This document shows, in pieces, positions 8,459 through 16,602 of a stretch of 40,060 nt of DNA; position 1 is the first letter of the stretch, and every line of letters starts with the position of its first letter. The stretch comes from Acidobacteriaceae bacterium (GTDB lineage Bacteria; Acidobacteriota; Terriglobia; Terriglobales; Acidobacteriaceae). The stretch covers positions 1 to 40,060 of the forward strand of contig PLTV01000376.1 in NCBI GenBank assembly GCA_003164635.1. The letters run 5' to 3'. The translations under genes and the position numbers were made by a program. The notes beneath the pieces were generated by a model. It had not been told where the DNA came from. It saw only the letters and a program-made list of their open reading frames with translations, and searched no databases.

Positions 8459-9912
8459 GGAAGCGGTTGCCCGCAGTCCTCACCGGCAAAGCGCTGTTCG
8501 AGAGCCGCGGGAAGTTTCTCATAAATATTATCGAAGGCGCCATTGGAGAGCAGAACAACAACGTCGCCGGGTCGAAGCTCCGGCACAATGGCCGTTATGA
8601 TGGCGTCTCCGCCGGCGTGGAGTTCGGCTTGCGCGCCGTGCTGGCGCAGAGATTTAATTACGTCTTCGGGATGCAACCGCTCGGCGTCCGGAATGCGTTG
8701 CTGCTGATATACGCCCGAGAGAACGATGCGATCGGCCAGGCAAAGGCTCTCCACGAGATCGGCCTGCAGAACCTTGCGTCGAAGCGTGTTCGAGCGCGGC
8801 TCAAGGACAGCCCAGAGGCGCGCATCTGGATAGACCGCACGCAGCGCGCGCAACGTCTCGCGGATAGCGGTGGGGTGGTGGGCGAAGTCGTCAATCAGGG
8901 TGATGCCGTTCACGACGGCGCGGACTTCAAGCCGGCGTTTCACGCTCTTGAACCCGGCCAGGGCGGCGCGAATGGGTTCTTGTGGAATGCCGCAGCCAAA
9001 GGCCAGTGCGGCCGCGGCTGTCGCATTCAGTGCGTTATGCTCGCCGGCAAGTGCCATTTCGAGTTCGGACCAGAGCGCGCCCGCGCGCCAGACCTCCCAT
9101 CGAGTAAGGCCGCCTTCGTGGCGCAGGTTGCGAATTTTCCAGTCCGCCGAGTCTGAGAACCCGTAACGCTCGACGCGGCAAAGCGCGGGTTGAAGGCAGT
9201 CGGAAACATTCGTGCTCCCATCAAAGGCCACGATCAATCCTCGCCGTGGCACGAGGTTCACGAGGCGTTTGAAGGCGGTCTTGACGGCGTTTAGATCCGC
9301 GTAGATGTCGGCATGGTCGAATTCGACGTGAGTCAGGATAAGTGCGTCGGGAAAGTAATGAAGAAACTTCGGGCCCTTGTCAAAGAAGGCTGTATCGTAC
9401 TCGTCGCCTTCGAGAATGAAGGTGCGCGTCGGGCGCAGCTGAAAGCTGCTCCGGAAGTTTTCCGCGACTCCACCAATCAGAAACGATGGCTCCTGGATCG
9501 AGCTTCCTGGTGCTGCGGATTGAGCAGCGAACTGGTAGATCCACGCGAGCATGCTTGTCGTGGTGGTTTTGCCGTGCGTGCCGGCCACGACAAGAGACTC
9601 GCGGCCGATCAGAAACTCTTCGTGCAGCAGGGCCGCCATCGAGGTGAACGCAATACGCTGGTCGAGGATGCGCTCGATTTCCGGGTTGCCGCGCGAGAGT
9701 GCGTTCCCAATGACGACGAGGTCGGGGCGCGGATCCAGGTTGGACTCCGCGTAGGGTTCGAGGATGGGAATGCCCAGAGAGCGAAGCAGATTGCTCATCG
9801 GCGGGTAAGCGGCGTTGTCTGAACCGGTGATGCGATGGCCCTGCAGCTGGAGAAGACCGGCAAGCGAGGCCATGGCGGTGCCGCAGATGCCGCTGAGGTG
9901 AATGTGCTTCAT
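8455..9912 (-). CDS. mpl: UDP-MurNAc:L-Ala-D-Glu-meso-DAP ligase (murein peptide ligase)
   Basis: A Mur-ligase family protein of 485 residues. The N-terminal GICGTAMASLAGLL and TGSDNAAYPPMS blocks are of Mpl rather than MurC type, and the ATP P-loop is GTHGKTTT (111-118). The central domain has the EGDEYDTAFFDKGPKF signature and the C-terminal domain has the DDFAHHPTAI block. Mpl attaches the recycled tripeptide L-Ala-gamma-D-Glu-meso-DAP to UDP-MurNAc, which bypasses MurC, MurD and MurE in wall recycling. The upstream neighbour is an LD-carboxypeptidase, which makes that tripeptide from the tetrapeptide, so the two are functionally coherent. The gene starts 131 nt after ldcA, and a hairpin lies in this leader. 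Length and motifs look intact. Confidence 0.93.
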   Translation of the reverse strand: MKHIHLSGICGTAMASLAGLLQLQGHRITGSDNAAYPPMSNLLRSLGIPILEPYAESNLDPRPDLVVIGNALSRGNPEIERILDQRIAFTSMAALLHEEFLIGRESLVVAGTHGKTTTTSMLAWIYQFAAQSAAPGSSIQEPSFLIGGVAENFRSSFQLRPTRTFILEGDEYDTAFFDKGPKFLHYFPDALILTHVEFDHADIYADLNAVKTAFKRLVNLVPRRGLIVAFDGSTNVSDCLQPALCRVERYGFSDSADWKIRNLRHEGGLTRWEVWRAGALWSELEMALAGEHNALNATAAAALAFGCGIPQEPIRAALAGFKSVKRRLEVRAVVNGITLIDDFAHHPTAIRETLRALRAVYPDARLWAVLEPRSNTLRRKVLQADLVESLCLADRIVLSGVYQQQRIPDAERLHPEDVIKSLRQHGAQAELHAGGDAIITAIVPELRPGDVVVLLSNGAFDNIYEKLPAALEQRFAGEDCGQPLP

Positions 9913-9929
9913 TTCGTCTTTCTGGCTCC

Positions 9930-9950
9930 GAAGCTCGGATACGAGCCTTC
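9930..9950 (-). other. Hairpin in the mpl leader
   Basis: GAAGCTCG (9930-9937) pairs with CGAGCCTTC (9942-9950) around a 4-nt loop, with one bulged base. It lies about 20 nt before the mpl ATG. No T-run follows on the - strand, so it is not a normal terminator. It may modulate mpl translation or stabilise a processed mRNA end. Confidence 0.3.
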
Positions 9951-10043
9951 AGCGGTTAACTATCGGCTATCGGCGAGTGTAATGCTGTTGTTCGCGAGAT
10001 GCAGGTGAGGGCAAGGCAGTCTTCGCGAGGCGCGCCATCGAGA

Positions 10044-10997
10044 TCACGGGCCGGAGTCCAGGAGCTGCTTTTCCACGGCCGGCTGCAGCAGATTGAGTTG
10101 CGCTTGATTAGCAGCGTGAAGTTCGGCTTCGACGCCGAAGGTGAGAGTGACGTTGGAGTGGGAGACGTGGCCACTGCGTAGGCCGATGGCGATGGGTCCG
10201 GCGAAATTATCGAAGACGCGCAGGATGACCTCGTCCAGTAGCTCCGGCGCAGCGCCGGGCGAAGTGCAATCCAGCATTTCGCCAAAGATTATCCCGCGTA
10301 CATCATCCAGTTTGCCTGCTTGCTGAAGCTGCCAGAGCATGCGGTCGATCTGGTAAGGCTTGGCGCTAACATCTTCAAGGAAGAGAAGCTTGCCCTCGGT
10401 CTGTGGCTCATAGGGAGTGCCCAGCAGCGAGACGAGAATCGACAGGCATCCACCATAGAGGATGCCGCGGGCACGGCCTGGATGCAGGGTGCGGAGACCC
10501 TCGTCGTGGCCAACCGCATAGGGGTTACCGGCCAAAGCTGCCTGCAAGCTGTGCAGATGAACACCGTCTTCGCGTGAGAAGTCCGCGGAGATCATGGGAC
10601 CGTAAAAAGCCGGAAGCTGTATCTGGTCGAGGAGCCAAAGCTGGGGGGCAGTGAGGTCGCTGAAGCCGATGAAAGGTTTCGCGCTCTCCGAGATCAAGTC
10701 CAGGTCGAGGCCCTCAAGCAGGTAGTTGGAGCCGTAGCCGCCACGTGTGGCGAAGATGGCGCGCACGTCGTCGTCGGCGAAAGCATGGTGCAGATCGCGC
10801 AGGCGCATCTCCGGCGTTCCCGCAAAATAAAGCGGGCCGCGGGTGAGCAGCGAGTCCGAGGGCTGAGGGGTGTAACCGAGCGTGCGGAGCGCCTCCAATC
10901 CGAGATCGACCAGGTCTGGCTTTGGGGTAGACGCCGGCGAAACCACGGCGACAAGTGCGTCGGGGGCAACAGCAGGCGGCTTCAGCAGCGTCGCCAT
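10044..10997 (-). CDS. ldcA: LD-carboxypeptidase (peptidase family S66)
   Basis: A 317-residue S66 peptidase. The N-terminal VSPAS block, the TRGGYGSNYLL stretch and the nucleophile motif GFSD (Ser113) are typical, with Glu208 in FLEDV and a histidine in SGHVSH (His277) completing the Ser-Glu-His triad of the family. There is no signal peptide, so it is cytoplasmic. LdcA removes the terminal D-Ala from recycled murein tetrapeptide to give the tripeptide used by Mpl, whose gene is next downstream. MccF, which cleaves microcin C, is in the same family; the neighbourhood favours the recycling role. Its ATG overlaps the stop of the DapF-like gene by one base (TGATG), showing coupling. Confidence 0.9.
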   Translation of the reverse strand: MATLLKPPAVAPDALVAVVSPASTPKPDLVDLGLEALRTLGYTPQPSDSLLTRGPLYFAGTPEMRLRDLHHAFADDDVRAIFATRGGYGSNYLLEGLDLDLISESAKPFIGFSDLTAPQLWLLDQIQLPAFYGPMISADFSREDGVHLHSLQAALAGNPYAVGHDEGLRTLHPGRARGILYGGCLSILVSLLGTPYEPQTEGKLLFLEDVSAKPYQIDRMLWQLQQAGKLDDVRGIIFGEMLDCTSPGAAPELLDEVILRVFDNFAGPIAIGLRSGHVSHSNVTLTFGVEAELHAANQAQLNLLQPAVEKQLLDSGP

Positions 10998-11818
10998 CAG
11001 AGAAACGCCTCGCCGCGGGAGATCAGGGTAGCTGGCCCGGTGAGCAGAAGCTCGGCGCCCGCGCCCTCCCAGGCCACGGTTTGTGCTCCGCCGGGAGCCA
11101 GCACCGTCAGCGGTGACAGGCAGCCCATAAAGGAGCGCGCCGCGGTTGCGGCAGCGGAGCTTCCCGTACCCGAAGAGGTTGTGGGGCCCACGCCGCGCTC
11201 GAAGATGCGGATCTCAATCTCCTCGGGGTTGAGAATATGCACAAACTCCACGTTGGTTTGGTGTGGAAACTCGGCGTGGTTGTATATCTCGGCGCCGATT
11301 GTCTGCCAGGCGCGCCCTGCGACCTCAAAGTCACCGTTCCCGACGAAGACCACAAAGTGGGGATTCCCGGTCTGCACTTCGATGCCGACGATGTGAAGTC
11401 CGCCGCCCAGATTGATGGTGCGCGGCGCGTAAACAGGGACGCCCATGCCAGTTGTGATTTCCACCTTGAACTCGCCGGTTGAACTCATCGTGTTAATGAG
11501 GCAGAGCCGTGGACCCGCGTCGGTGGCCACTTCGAGCACTTCGCCCGGCTGCGCGCCAAGCGCATGCGCCATCCAGGCGGCAACGCAGCGGGTGCCGTTG
11601 CCGCTGATTTCGGCGATCGATCCGTCGGCATTGTTCAGCCAGATGCGGCCCGACTTTGGGCCCGTCCAGGCGAAAAACTCAATGCCGTCGGCCCCGATGC
11701 CTGTGGTGCGCGAACACAAACGGCGCGCCAGGTCGGCCCAGTTGTGGCCGTTGGCATCCTCCTCCGTGACGATCAGGAAATCATTGCCGCAGGCATGCGC
11801 CTTGACGAAAGGAATCAA
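10997..11818 (-). CDS. dapF: DapF-family protein with both catalytic cysteines replaced by serine
   Basis: A diaminopimelate epimerase homologue, 273 residues, the normal family size with two mirror domains. The GNDF block (11-14), NNADGS (62-67), GNPHF (Asn152), TNVEF (Asn189) and ERGVG (Glu207, Arg208) are all kept; these hold the substrate. The two acid/base cysteines are not: the usual CGNG is SGNG with Ser72, and the usual ACGTG is SSGTG with Ser216. I rechecked both codons, AGC and TCG. DapF normally interconverts LL- and meso-DAP by a two-cysteine proton swap, so this protein may be inactive, slow, or act on a different substrate. The TTG start has GGAGG 4 nt upstream and overlaps the mgtC stop (TTGA). 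The symbol names the family, not a proven activity. Confidence 0.8.
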   Translation of the reverse strand: MIPFVKAHACGNDFLIVTEEDANGHNWADLARRLCSRTTGIGADGIEFFAWTGPKSGRIWLNNADGSIAEISGNGTRCVAAWMAHALGAQPGEVLEVATDAGPRLCLINTMSSTGEFKVEITTGMGVPVYAPRTINLGGGLHIVGIEVQTGNPHFVVFVGNGDFEVAGRAWQTIGAEIYNHAEFPHQTNVEFVHILNPEEIEIRIFERGVGPTTSSGTGSSAAATAARSFMGCLSPLTVLAPGGAQTVAWEGAGAELLLTGPATLISRGEAFL

Positions 11819-12534
11819 TCGTCCTCCAAATCGCGGAAGGTGTACAAGTGCTCGATGCCGGCCCCGGAGTTCAACGAGTTGTAGAGGCGCTCATGTTGGC
11901 GTCGTGTCGCGGCGAGCGGAAAACTCACGCGCCTGATTTCGCCGATGGCGTCGGTCTCAATGTCGGTGAGGCGATTGCCCGTGGCGTCCATGGCCGCCAG
12001 AATGGACTCAAGCATCCGCGTCTGGTCGCGACCGCGAACCTCGTAGGTCACCGGATACGCCTTCAGGTTGGCGCGCTGCTCGAGCAATCCAACAACGGTA
12101 AGGGAAAGAATGACGATGATCGCGCCTACCGTGGCCGCCGCGTAAAGGCCCGCTCCGCAGGCCATCCCCACCGAGGCGACAACCCAAATGCTGGCGGCGC
12201 TGGCCAGCCCGCTTACCCGGCTGCGGTTGTGCAGAATCAACCCGGCGCCCAGAAATCCAATCCCCTGGACGATATTTGAGGCAACCTGGCCCTTGTTGGA
12301 TCCGGCACTCCCCGCAAGCACCCCGGAGAGAAGGGTGAAAAAGGCGCTACCGACGCAGATGAGCAGGTTGGTGCGGACGCCGGCCGATTTGCGTTGGATT
12401 TCACGCTCTAGCCCGATCAAACCGCCGAGCAGGCCGGCCATCAAAAGACGCCCGATCGCTCCGGTCATCACCGTGTTCTGCTCAAACTGGCTGAATTGGA
12501 ACGGGTCCGCGATGTGTGAAAGCGCCGCTGTCAT
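11815..12534 (-). CDS. MgtC/SapB family membrane protein
   Basis: A 239-residue protein. The N-terminal half is the MgtC domain with about five hydrophobic helices; conserved stretches are GGLIGLEREIQRKSAGVRTN, the QGIGFLGAGLI block and the ASIWVVASVGMACGAG segment. The soluble C-terminal tail (about 165-239) resembles the ACT-like regulatory domain of MgtC proteins. In pathogens MgtC supports growth at low magnesium and inhibits the F1Fo ATPase; in free-living bacteria the role is unclear. The ATG has AAGGA upstream. It overlaps both neighbours by 4 nt, so it is embedded in the operon and not under a separate magnesium-responsive leader. Confidence 0.9.
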   Translation of the reverse strand: MTAALSHIADPFQFSQFEQNTVMTGAIGRLLMAGLLGGLIGLEREIQRKSAGVRTNLLICVGSAFFTLLSGVLAGSAGSNKGQVASNIVQGIGFLGAGLILHNRSRVSGLASAASIWVVASVGMACGAGLYAAATVGAIIVILSLTVVGLLEQRANLKAYPVTYEVRGRDQTRMLESILAAMDATGNRLTDIETDAIGEIRRVSFPLAATRRQHERLYNSLNSGAGIEHLYTFRDLEDD

Positions 12535-14213
12535 TGGGTTTCCTTGAGCGATGCTACCACCGCGCGGCGGGGGGTGTAGATGGTAGTTGCCCCGGAAGTA
12601 TCGGACACGTAAAGCGTAACGGACGGTTGAAACGCAGCGGAAAAGCGGCGATACACGGTGAGCCCGTCTGGATGTTCGTGCACCGCTCGATCGATCTCAT
12701 CTCCGTCGTAGGCCAGAACCAGTGCTGCGCGAGCCGCCGGCGCGTTGAGCGCATCGCGATAGATTCCCAGGTCGCTTTCGTTGATCGTCTGGCGAAGCGG
12801 AATCCCAGTAAAGGCGACGATCTCGGGATCGTACGAAGTGTCCATCAGAAGAACACCGCCGGGCCTCTCAGCCAAAAGCCGGCGCAGCACGGGCGGAATC
12901 TCCAGTTGGTACGGTCGATGCGCTTCAATGTTCCTTTCGCCTTCCACATACACCGCTGGACCTTCTTTGATCATTTCAACCGCATTGACTGCGAGCAGAG
13001 CAAACAGCAACAGCGCCGTGGCGTTCTCCCAGTTCGCCCTGCGCCCGTAGCGTTTGAAGTCGCGCACCGCGCCAAGACAGGGATGAGCGGCAAAACCGAT
13101 GGCCAGCGCAAAGGCCGGCAGCAACTCGAGCCCGTAGCGCAGGTTGTAATAGGAGTGCGGCCACCACACAGGAAGAAAGATGGGAACCGACCCATAGGCG
13201 ACGGAGTACGCATAGAAGGGAACTGGCAGCAGGAGTGGAAGGGTCCACGCGATGCCGCGGCGGCGATTGGCCAGAAATGCAATCAAGATGCCCGCGACCG
13301 CTATAAGCAGCAGCAATGTTCCCCACTTGCCTGCTGCCAAGTCCATCTCCGCAGTCTTGATATAGAAAATCAAACTCACCCAGAGGTTGTGCCATCCGGG
13401 GTGGGGCGGGAAGCCGGGAGTCGCAGTTCGGGCCTCAATCGCGGCCGCCGAATAGGGTCCGCGGATGAAAAAAAGCCAGTCGTCAAAGGCTGCAGAGTTG
13501 TAGAGAAACCAGGCGATGGGCGCGGCTGCGACAAAAACGCTCGCGACCCAGTACGAACGGATGCGAAGCAGCCCGCGGCGCGCGAGGGTCATGCCGATAG
13601 CTACCCACGCCAGAAAGGCCATGACCCAGCCGTCATAGCGCGTGAACACCGCGGCAACCAGGACAAAGGCGATAGGCCAAAGAAGGCGGTGGCCCTGAGG
13701 AGGATCGAGATCGAGGCCGGAACGCCACTCCACCAGCCAACAGGTCGTCCAGATCATCTCGCAGACGAACAACGGCTCCGTCATCGCGGTTGTCTGCAGG
13801 TAAAGCAAATTGGGGTTGGCAGCGAAGAAGACCAGCGCCAGAGCGGCCGGTATGGGTGGTATCCAGCGGCGAGCCAGTCGATAGATGCCCAGGCACGCCG
13901 CAATGTAAGCCAGTGCCGACGGCAAAATGCCCGCCGTTCCGCTTGCCCACCAATTGTATTTCTGCACTAAGGGTAGAAGCAGAATATGCGGCAGTGGCAG
14001 CCATACCGACCCAAGTTCAGAAAAGCGCGGCTGGTGCGAATCGAAGACACGCCGGGCGATATGGAGATGCGCCGCGGCATCCCCATAGTTCAGGAGCGCG
14101 CCATGACTCCAGCTCCATGCGATCGCGATGCCGGAAAGCGACACACTGAAAGCCAGCACCGCGAACAATTCCCCGGTCGAAAGCCCTCGGTGCCGGCCAG
14201 GTCGCTCAGTCAA
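12531..14213 (-). CDS. Polytopic membrane protein, probable GT39-like glycosyltransferase
   Basis: A 560-residue protein with about ten hydrophobic helices (first at about 13-33) and short polar loops. The first external loop has GDAAAHLHIARR and then LPLPHILLLPL, and a later loop reads QTTAMTEPLF. An acidic residue in the first loop and this order are typical of GT-C enzymes of family 39 / ArnT type, which use polyprenyl-phosphate sugars on the periplasmic side. The C-terminal part (about 430-560) is soluble. Acceptor and sugar cannot be told. The start is TTG at 14213, inside the end of the upstream PfkB gene (8-nt overlap). No good ribosome site is seen there, which suggests coupling. The confidence is in the membrane-protein call; the glycosyltransferase assignment is about 0.65. 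Confidence 0.75.
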   Translation of the reverse strand: MTERPGRHRGLSTGELFAVLAFSVSLSGIAIAWSWSHGALLNYGDAAAHLHIARRVFDSHQPRFSELGSVWLPLPHILLLPLVQKYNWWASGTAGILPSALAYIAACLGIYRLARRWIPPIPAALALVFFAANPNLLYLQTTAMTEPLFVCEMIWTTCWLVEWRSGLDLDPPQGHRLLWPIAFVLVAAVFTRYDGWVMAFLAWVAIGMTLARRGLLRIRSYWVASVFVAAAPIAWFLYNSAAFDDWLFFIRGPYSAAAIEARTATPGFPPHPGWHNLWVSLIFYIKTAEMDLAAGKWGTLLLLIAVAGILIAFLANRRRGIAWTLPLLLPVPFYAYSVAYGSVPIFLPVWWPHSYYNLRYGLELLPAFALAIGFAAHPCLGAVRDFKRYGRRANWENATALLLFALLAVNAVEMIKEGPAVYVEGERNIEAHRPYQLEIPPVLRRLLAERPGGVLLMDTSYDPEIVAFTGIPLRQTINESDLGIYRDALNAPAARAALVLAYDGDEIDRAVHEHPDGLTVYRRFSAAFQPSVTLYVSDTSGATTIYTPRRAVVASLKETQ

Positions 14214-15144
14214 GGTGCGTCAACTCGCGGAAAAGTCCGAAGCGGTCGTCGATCTCCTTGCGGGAGAGTTGCTGAAGCCGCTCGGTCCCGAAGCGCTCGC
14301 ACGCATACGAGCCCAGAACGGAGCCGTAGAACATGGCGCGGCGAAAGACCGCGGGGGTAAGTTCGGATTGTGAGGCCAGGTAGCCGAAAAAACCGCCGGC
14401 GAAGCTGTCTCCGGCGCCGGTCGGATCGACGACTTCTTCCAGTGGAAGAGCAGGTGCGCGAAACGGCGTGTGCGCTTCGCTCGTGCTGTTGGCTGTGAAA
14501 CTGGTGCGGGAAAAGAAGGCGGTGGCGCCATATTCCCCGTGTTTGATGATAAGAGTTTGCGGGCCAAGCTTGAGAACGCCGCGCGCCGCTTGCAGCAGGT
14601 TGTTATTGCCGGCAAGCATGCGGGCTTCGGTGTCGTTGATCAGAAGCACATCGAGACCTTTGAGCACTTCGAGCAGCGGGGCGCGGTGATCCTTGATCCA
14701 GTAATTCATGGTGTCGCCGGCCACGAGCTTCACCCCGGGCATCGCTTCGCGCACGCGACGCTGCAAAACCGGATCGATGTTGGCAAGAAAAAGAAAGTCA
14801 GAGTCGCGATAGGCGTCGGGAATCTTCGGCTCGAACGAAGCGAAAACGTTCAGCTCGGTATTGCGGGTTTGCGCCTCATTCAAATTGTCGAGATATGCCC
14901 CTTCCCAGAAGAAACTTTTTCCCGGCGCGCGTTCGATGCCGCGAATATCGATATTCCGACCGCGAAATACGGCTTCTTCTTCAGGACCAAAGTCTTCGCC
15001 AACAACGGCAATGACACGAACATCAGTAAAGAAACTGGCGGCCAGGGCAAAGTACGTGGCAGCTCCGGCGAGCTTGCGATCGTATCGGCCTGAGGGGGTT
15101 TCGACAGAATCGAAGGCGACGCTGCCGACAACGGTAATGGACAT
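14206..15144 (-). CDS. PfkB-family carbohydrate/nucleoside kinase
   Basis: A 312-residue ribokinase-fold enzyme. The N-terminal VVGSVAFDSVETPSG start, the GGxG-like GAATYFAL stretch and the C-terminal signature DPTGAGDSFAGG (240-251, catalytic Asp246, anion hole GAG) mark the PfkB family. It transfers a phosphate from ATP to a sugar or nucleoside hydroxyl. The upstream neighbour mtnP releases 5-methylthioribose-1-phosphate and adenine, so a role in nucleoside or pentose salvage is a reasonable inference; a true methylthioribose kinase belongs to another fold. AAGGAG precedes the ATG at a suitable distance. Substrate remains open. Confidence 0.88.
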   Translation of the reverse strand: MSITVVGSVAFDSVETPSGRYDRKLAGAATYFALAASFFTDVRVIAVVGEDFGPEEEAVFRGRNIDIRGIERAPGKSFFWEGAYLDNLNEAQTRNTELNVFASFEPKIPDAYRDSDFLFLANIDPVLQRRVREAMPGVKLVAGDTMNYWIKDHRAPLLEVLKGLDVLLINDTEARMLAGNNNLLQAARGVLKLGPQTLIIKHGEYGATAFFSRTSFTANSTSEAHTPFRAPALPLEEVVDPTGAGDSFAGGFFGYLASQSELTPAVFRRAMFYGSVLGSYACERFGTERLQQLSRKEIDDRFGLFRELTHLD

Positions 15145-15181
15145 GGATCTCCTTGAAGGACTGAAGTTGATAGAAAATGAC

Positions 15182-15415
15182 TCAAGGTCTGTAAATCTGA
15201 CCGTCGATCTTCACGATCGAACACCAGAAGCAGAACCGCACATGTTTTTGCGGCGCAATCTCCGATAAGTCGAGCGCACGCCAGCGATGCAAACCCAGCC
15301 CGCAGAATATCCCGCTGAGCGAGGGCGCCTCGTGCTCGCGATGCGGCCAGAGCTTCGCCACGCGGATGGCAAGGGCCTGATCGGGCAAGTGCGCAGATTG
15401 GATTGTTACGTTCAT
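15182..15415 (-). CDS. Small Cys/His protein of unknown function
   Basis: A 77-residue reading frame that fills the space between mtnP (26 nt away) and the PfkB gene (37 nt away) on the same strand. The C-terminal half is compact and aromatic: Cys38, GLHRWR (His43), His58, then FCFWC with Cys62 and Cys65, and KIDGQIY. Two cysteines two residues apart with nearby Cys/His could bind zinc or form a disulphide. It has no signal peptide or membrane helix. The codon spread, tight spacing and the ordered CxxC end argue for a real gene, but I do not recognise the family and assign no function. The ribosome site is weak (GAAGA before the ATG). Confidence 0.6.
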   Translation of the reverse strand: MNVTIQSAHLPDQALAIRVAKLWPHREHEAPSLSGIFCGLGLHRWRALDLSEIAPQKHVRFCFWCSIVKIDGQIYRP

Positions 15416-15441
15416 GGCATTCTTCGTTCAGGCAATCGAGT

Positions 15442-16305
15442 CTAAACCAGGTACTTACCGAAAAGCAGCCCAAGCTTTTCTCTGGCGGCGGCTGGAATCG
15501 CCTCTTTGGCGGTGAGTATGGCAAATTGGGCAGCAGTTGCGCAGGGGCAGGTACGCTCAAGTGGAAGCCTGGCCACAGCCGCTTTCACGACCTTCGCGGC
15601 GTTTTCGGCGTTCTGGTGCAGGACTCGCACAATCTCTTCGATGGTCACCGCATCGTGCCCTGCGCGCCAGCAATCGTAGTCCGTAACCATCGCCACTGTG
15701 GAATAGCAGATTTCCGCTTCGCGGGCGAGCTTGGCTTCCTGGAGGTTCGTCATGCCGATGACATCGGCGCCCCAACTGCGATAGAGATTTGACTCGGCGC
15801 GCGTCGAGAATTGCGGTCCTTCCATGCAGACGTAGGTGCCCCCGAGCTTGCCGACCACACCCACGGCCGCGCAAGCCTCTTTGGCCGCACTGGCAACCGT
15901 CGCGCAAACCGGATCACCAAAGGCCACGTGCCCCACAATGCCTTCGCCGAAAAAGGTGGCCACCCGGTTGAAAGTACGGTCGATGAATTGATCGGGGATC
16001 ACAAAGTCCGTAGGCTTGTGCTCTTCCTTCAGGGAGCCAACGGCCGACAGCGACAGAAGCCGCTCCACGCCGAGCTTCTTGAATGCGTAGATATTGGCGC
16101 GGAAGTTCAATTCCGACGGAAGAATACGATGACCCCGGCCGTGACGGGCAAGGAATGCAACTTTGCGGCCCTCCAACTCCCCCAGCACAAAGACATCGGA
16201 GGGCGCGCCAAAAGGCGTTTCCACCTGCACCTCGTGAACGTTCGTAAAGCCAGGCATTGAATACAGGCCGCTACCGCCAATAATGCCAATTTCCGCTTGC
16301 GCCAA
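15442..16305 (-). CDS. mtnP: S-methyl-5'-thioadenosine phosphorylase
   Basis: A nucleoside phosphorylase of the MTAP type, 287 residues. The N-terminal [10 protein letters not shown], the phosphate-binding RHGRGH (54-59), NFRANI, SAVGSL, the [17 protein letters not shown] block and MVTDYDCW are all present; the last, DYDCW, favours methylthioadenosine over purine nucleosides. It cleaves MTA with phosphate to adenine and methylthioribose-1-phosphate in the methionine salvage path. A longer frame opens with GTG at 16356, but TTG at 16305 has a perfect AAGGAG with 5 nt spacing and begins right before the family's usual N-terminus, so it is chosen. It is the first gene of the long - strand run. 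Two -10-like hexamers lie upstream between 16334 and 16366, without clear -35 boxes. Confidence 0.93.
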   Translation of the reverse strand: MAQAEIGIIGGSGLYSMPGFTNVHEVQVETPFGAPSDVFVLGELEGRKVAFLARHGRGHRILPSELNFRANIYAFKKLGVERLLSLSAVGSLKEEHKPTDFVIPDQFIDRTFNRVATFFGEGIVGHVAFGDPVCATVASAAKEACAAVGVVGKLGGTYVCMEGPQFSTRAESNLYRSWGADVIGMTNLQEAKLAREAEICYSTVAMVTDYDCWRAGHDAVTIEEIVRVLHQNAENAAKVVKAAVARLPLERTCPCATAAQFAILTAKEAIPAAAREKLGLLFGKYLV

Positions 16306-16602
16306 TTCCACTCCTTCAGGCCGTTGGTAGGCCCGTATAACTTCAAAGGTAACCACTCAAGTATAAACTTTGTTAACCGTCCAGGGTCTGGCCACCGGTA
16401 ATCCGATTCCGCACCAGTGGCGCTTTCCAGCTTGTTAATTCTCCACTTCCCCCATCGAGAGCCACACGATTCTGTATACAATTAGGTTACTCAGGCACTA
16501 TATTGAGCGCGACGGCGTCGTCACTTGCACGGGCCCCCACCATCTGCGATTGACGCCCTCCTTCCGGCGCACGACTAACACAAGAACCAGAAAAGGATCT
16601 CT
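16306..16602. other. Divergent intergenic region, mtnP / S53 peptidase
   Basis: 297 nt separate two divergent genes. On the - strand, TATACT-like and TTATAC-like hexamers lie between 16334 and 16366, close to mtnP. On the + strand, TATACA (16475-16480) and TATATT (16499-16504) are AT-rich -10 candidates for the peptidase, but none has a convincing -35 box. AAGGA at 16593-16597 is the ribosome site of the peptidase. No RNA gene or repeat is seen. Confidence 0.4.

Noticed and set aside
9930-9950. Terminator between ldcA and mpl
   Set aside because: The hairpin has no T-run on the - strand, so I list it only as a leader structure.
12516-13970. A 484-codon + strand frame opposite the GT39-like gene
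   Set aside because: Its product is unusually rich in Arg, Gln and Gly and has no recognisable domain. The - strand frame has clear membrane helices, loop motifs and overlaps its neighbours as an operon gene.
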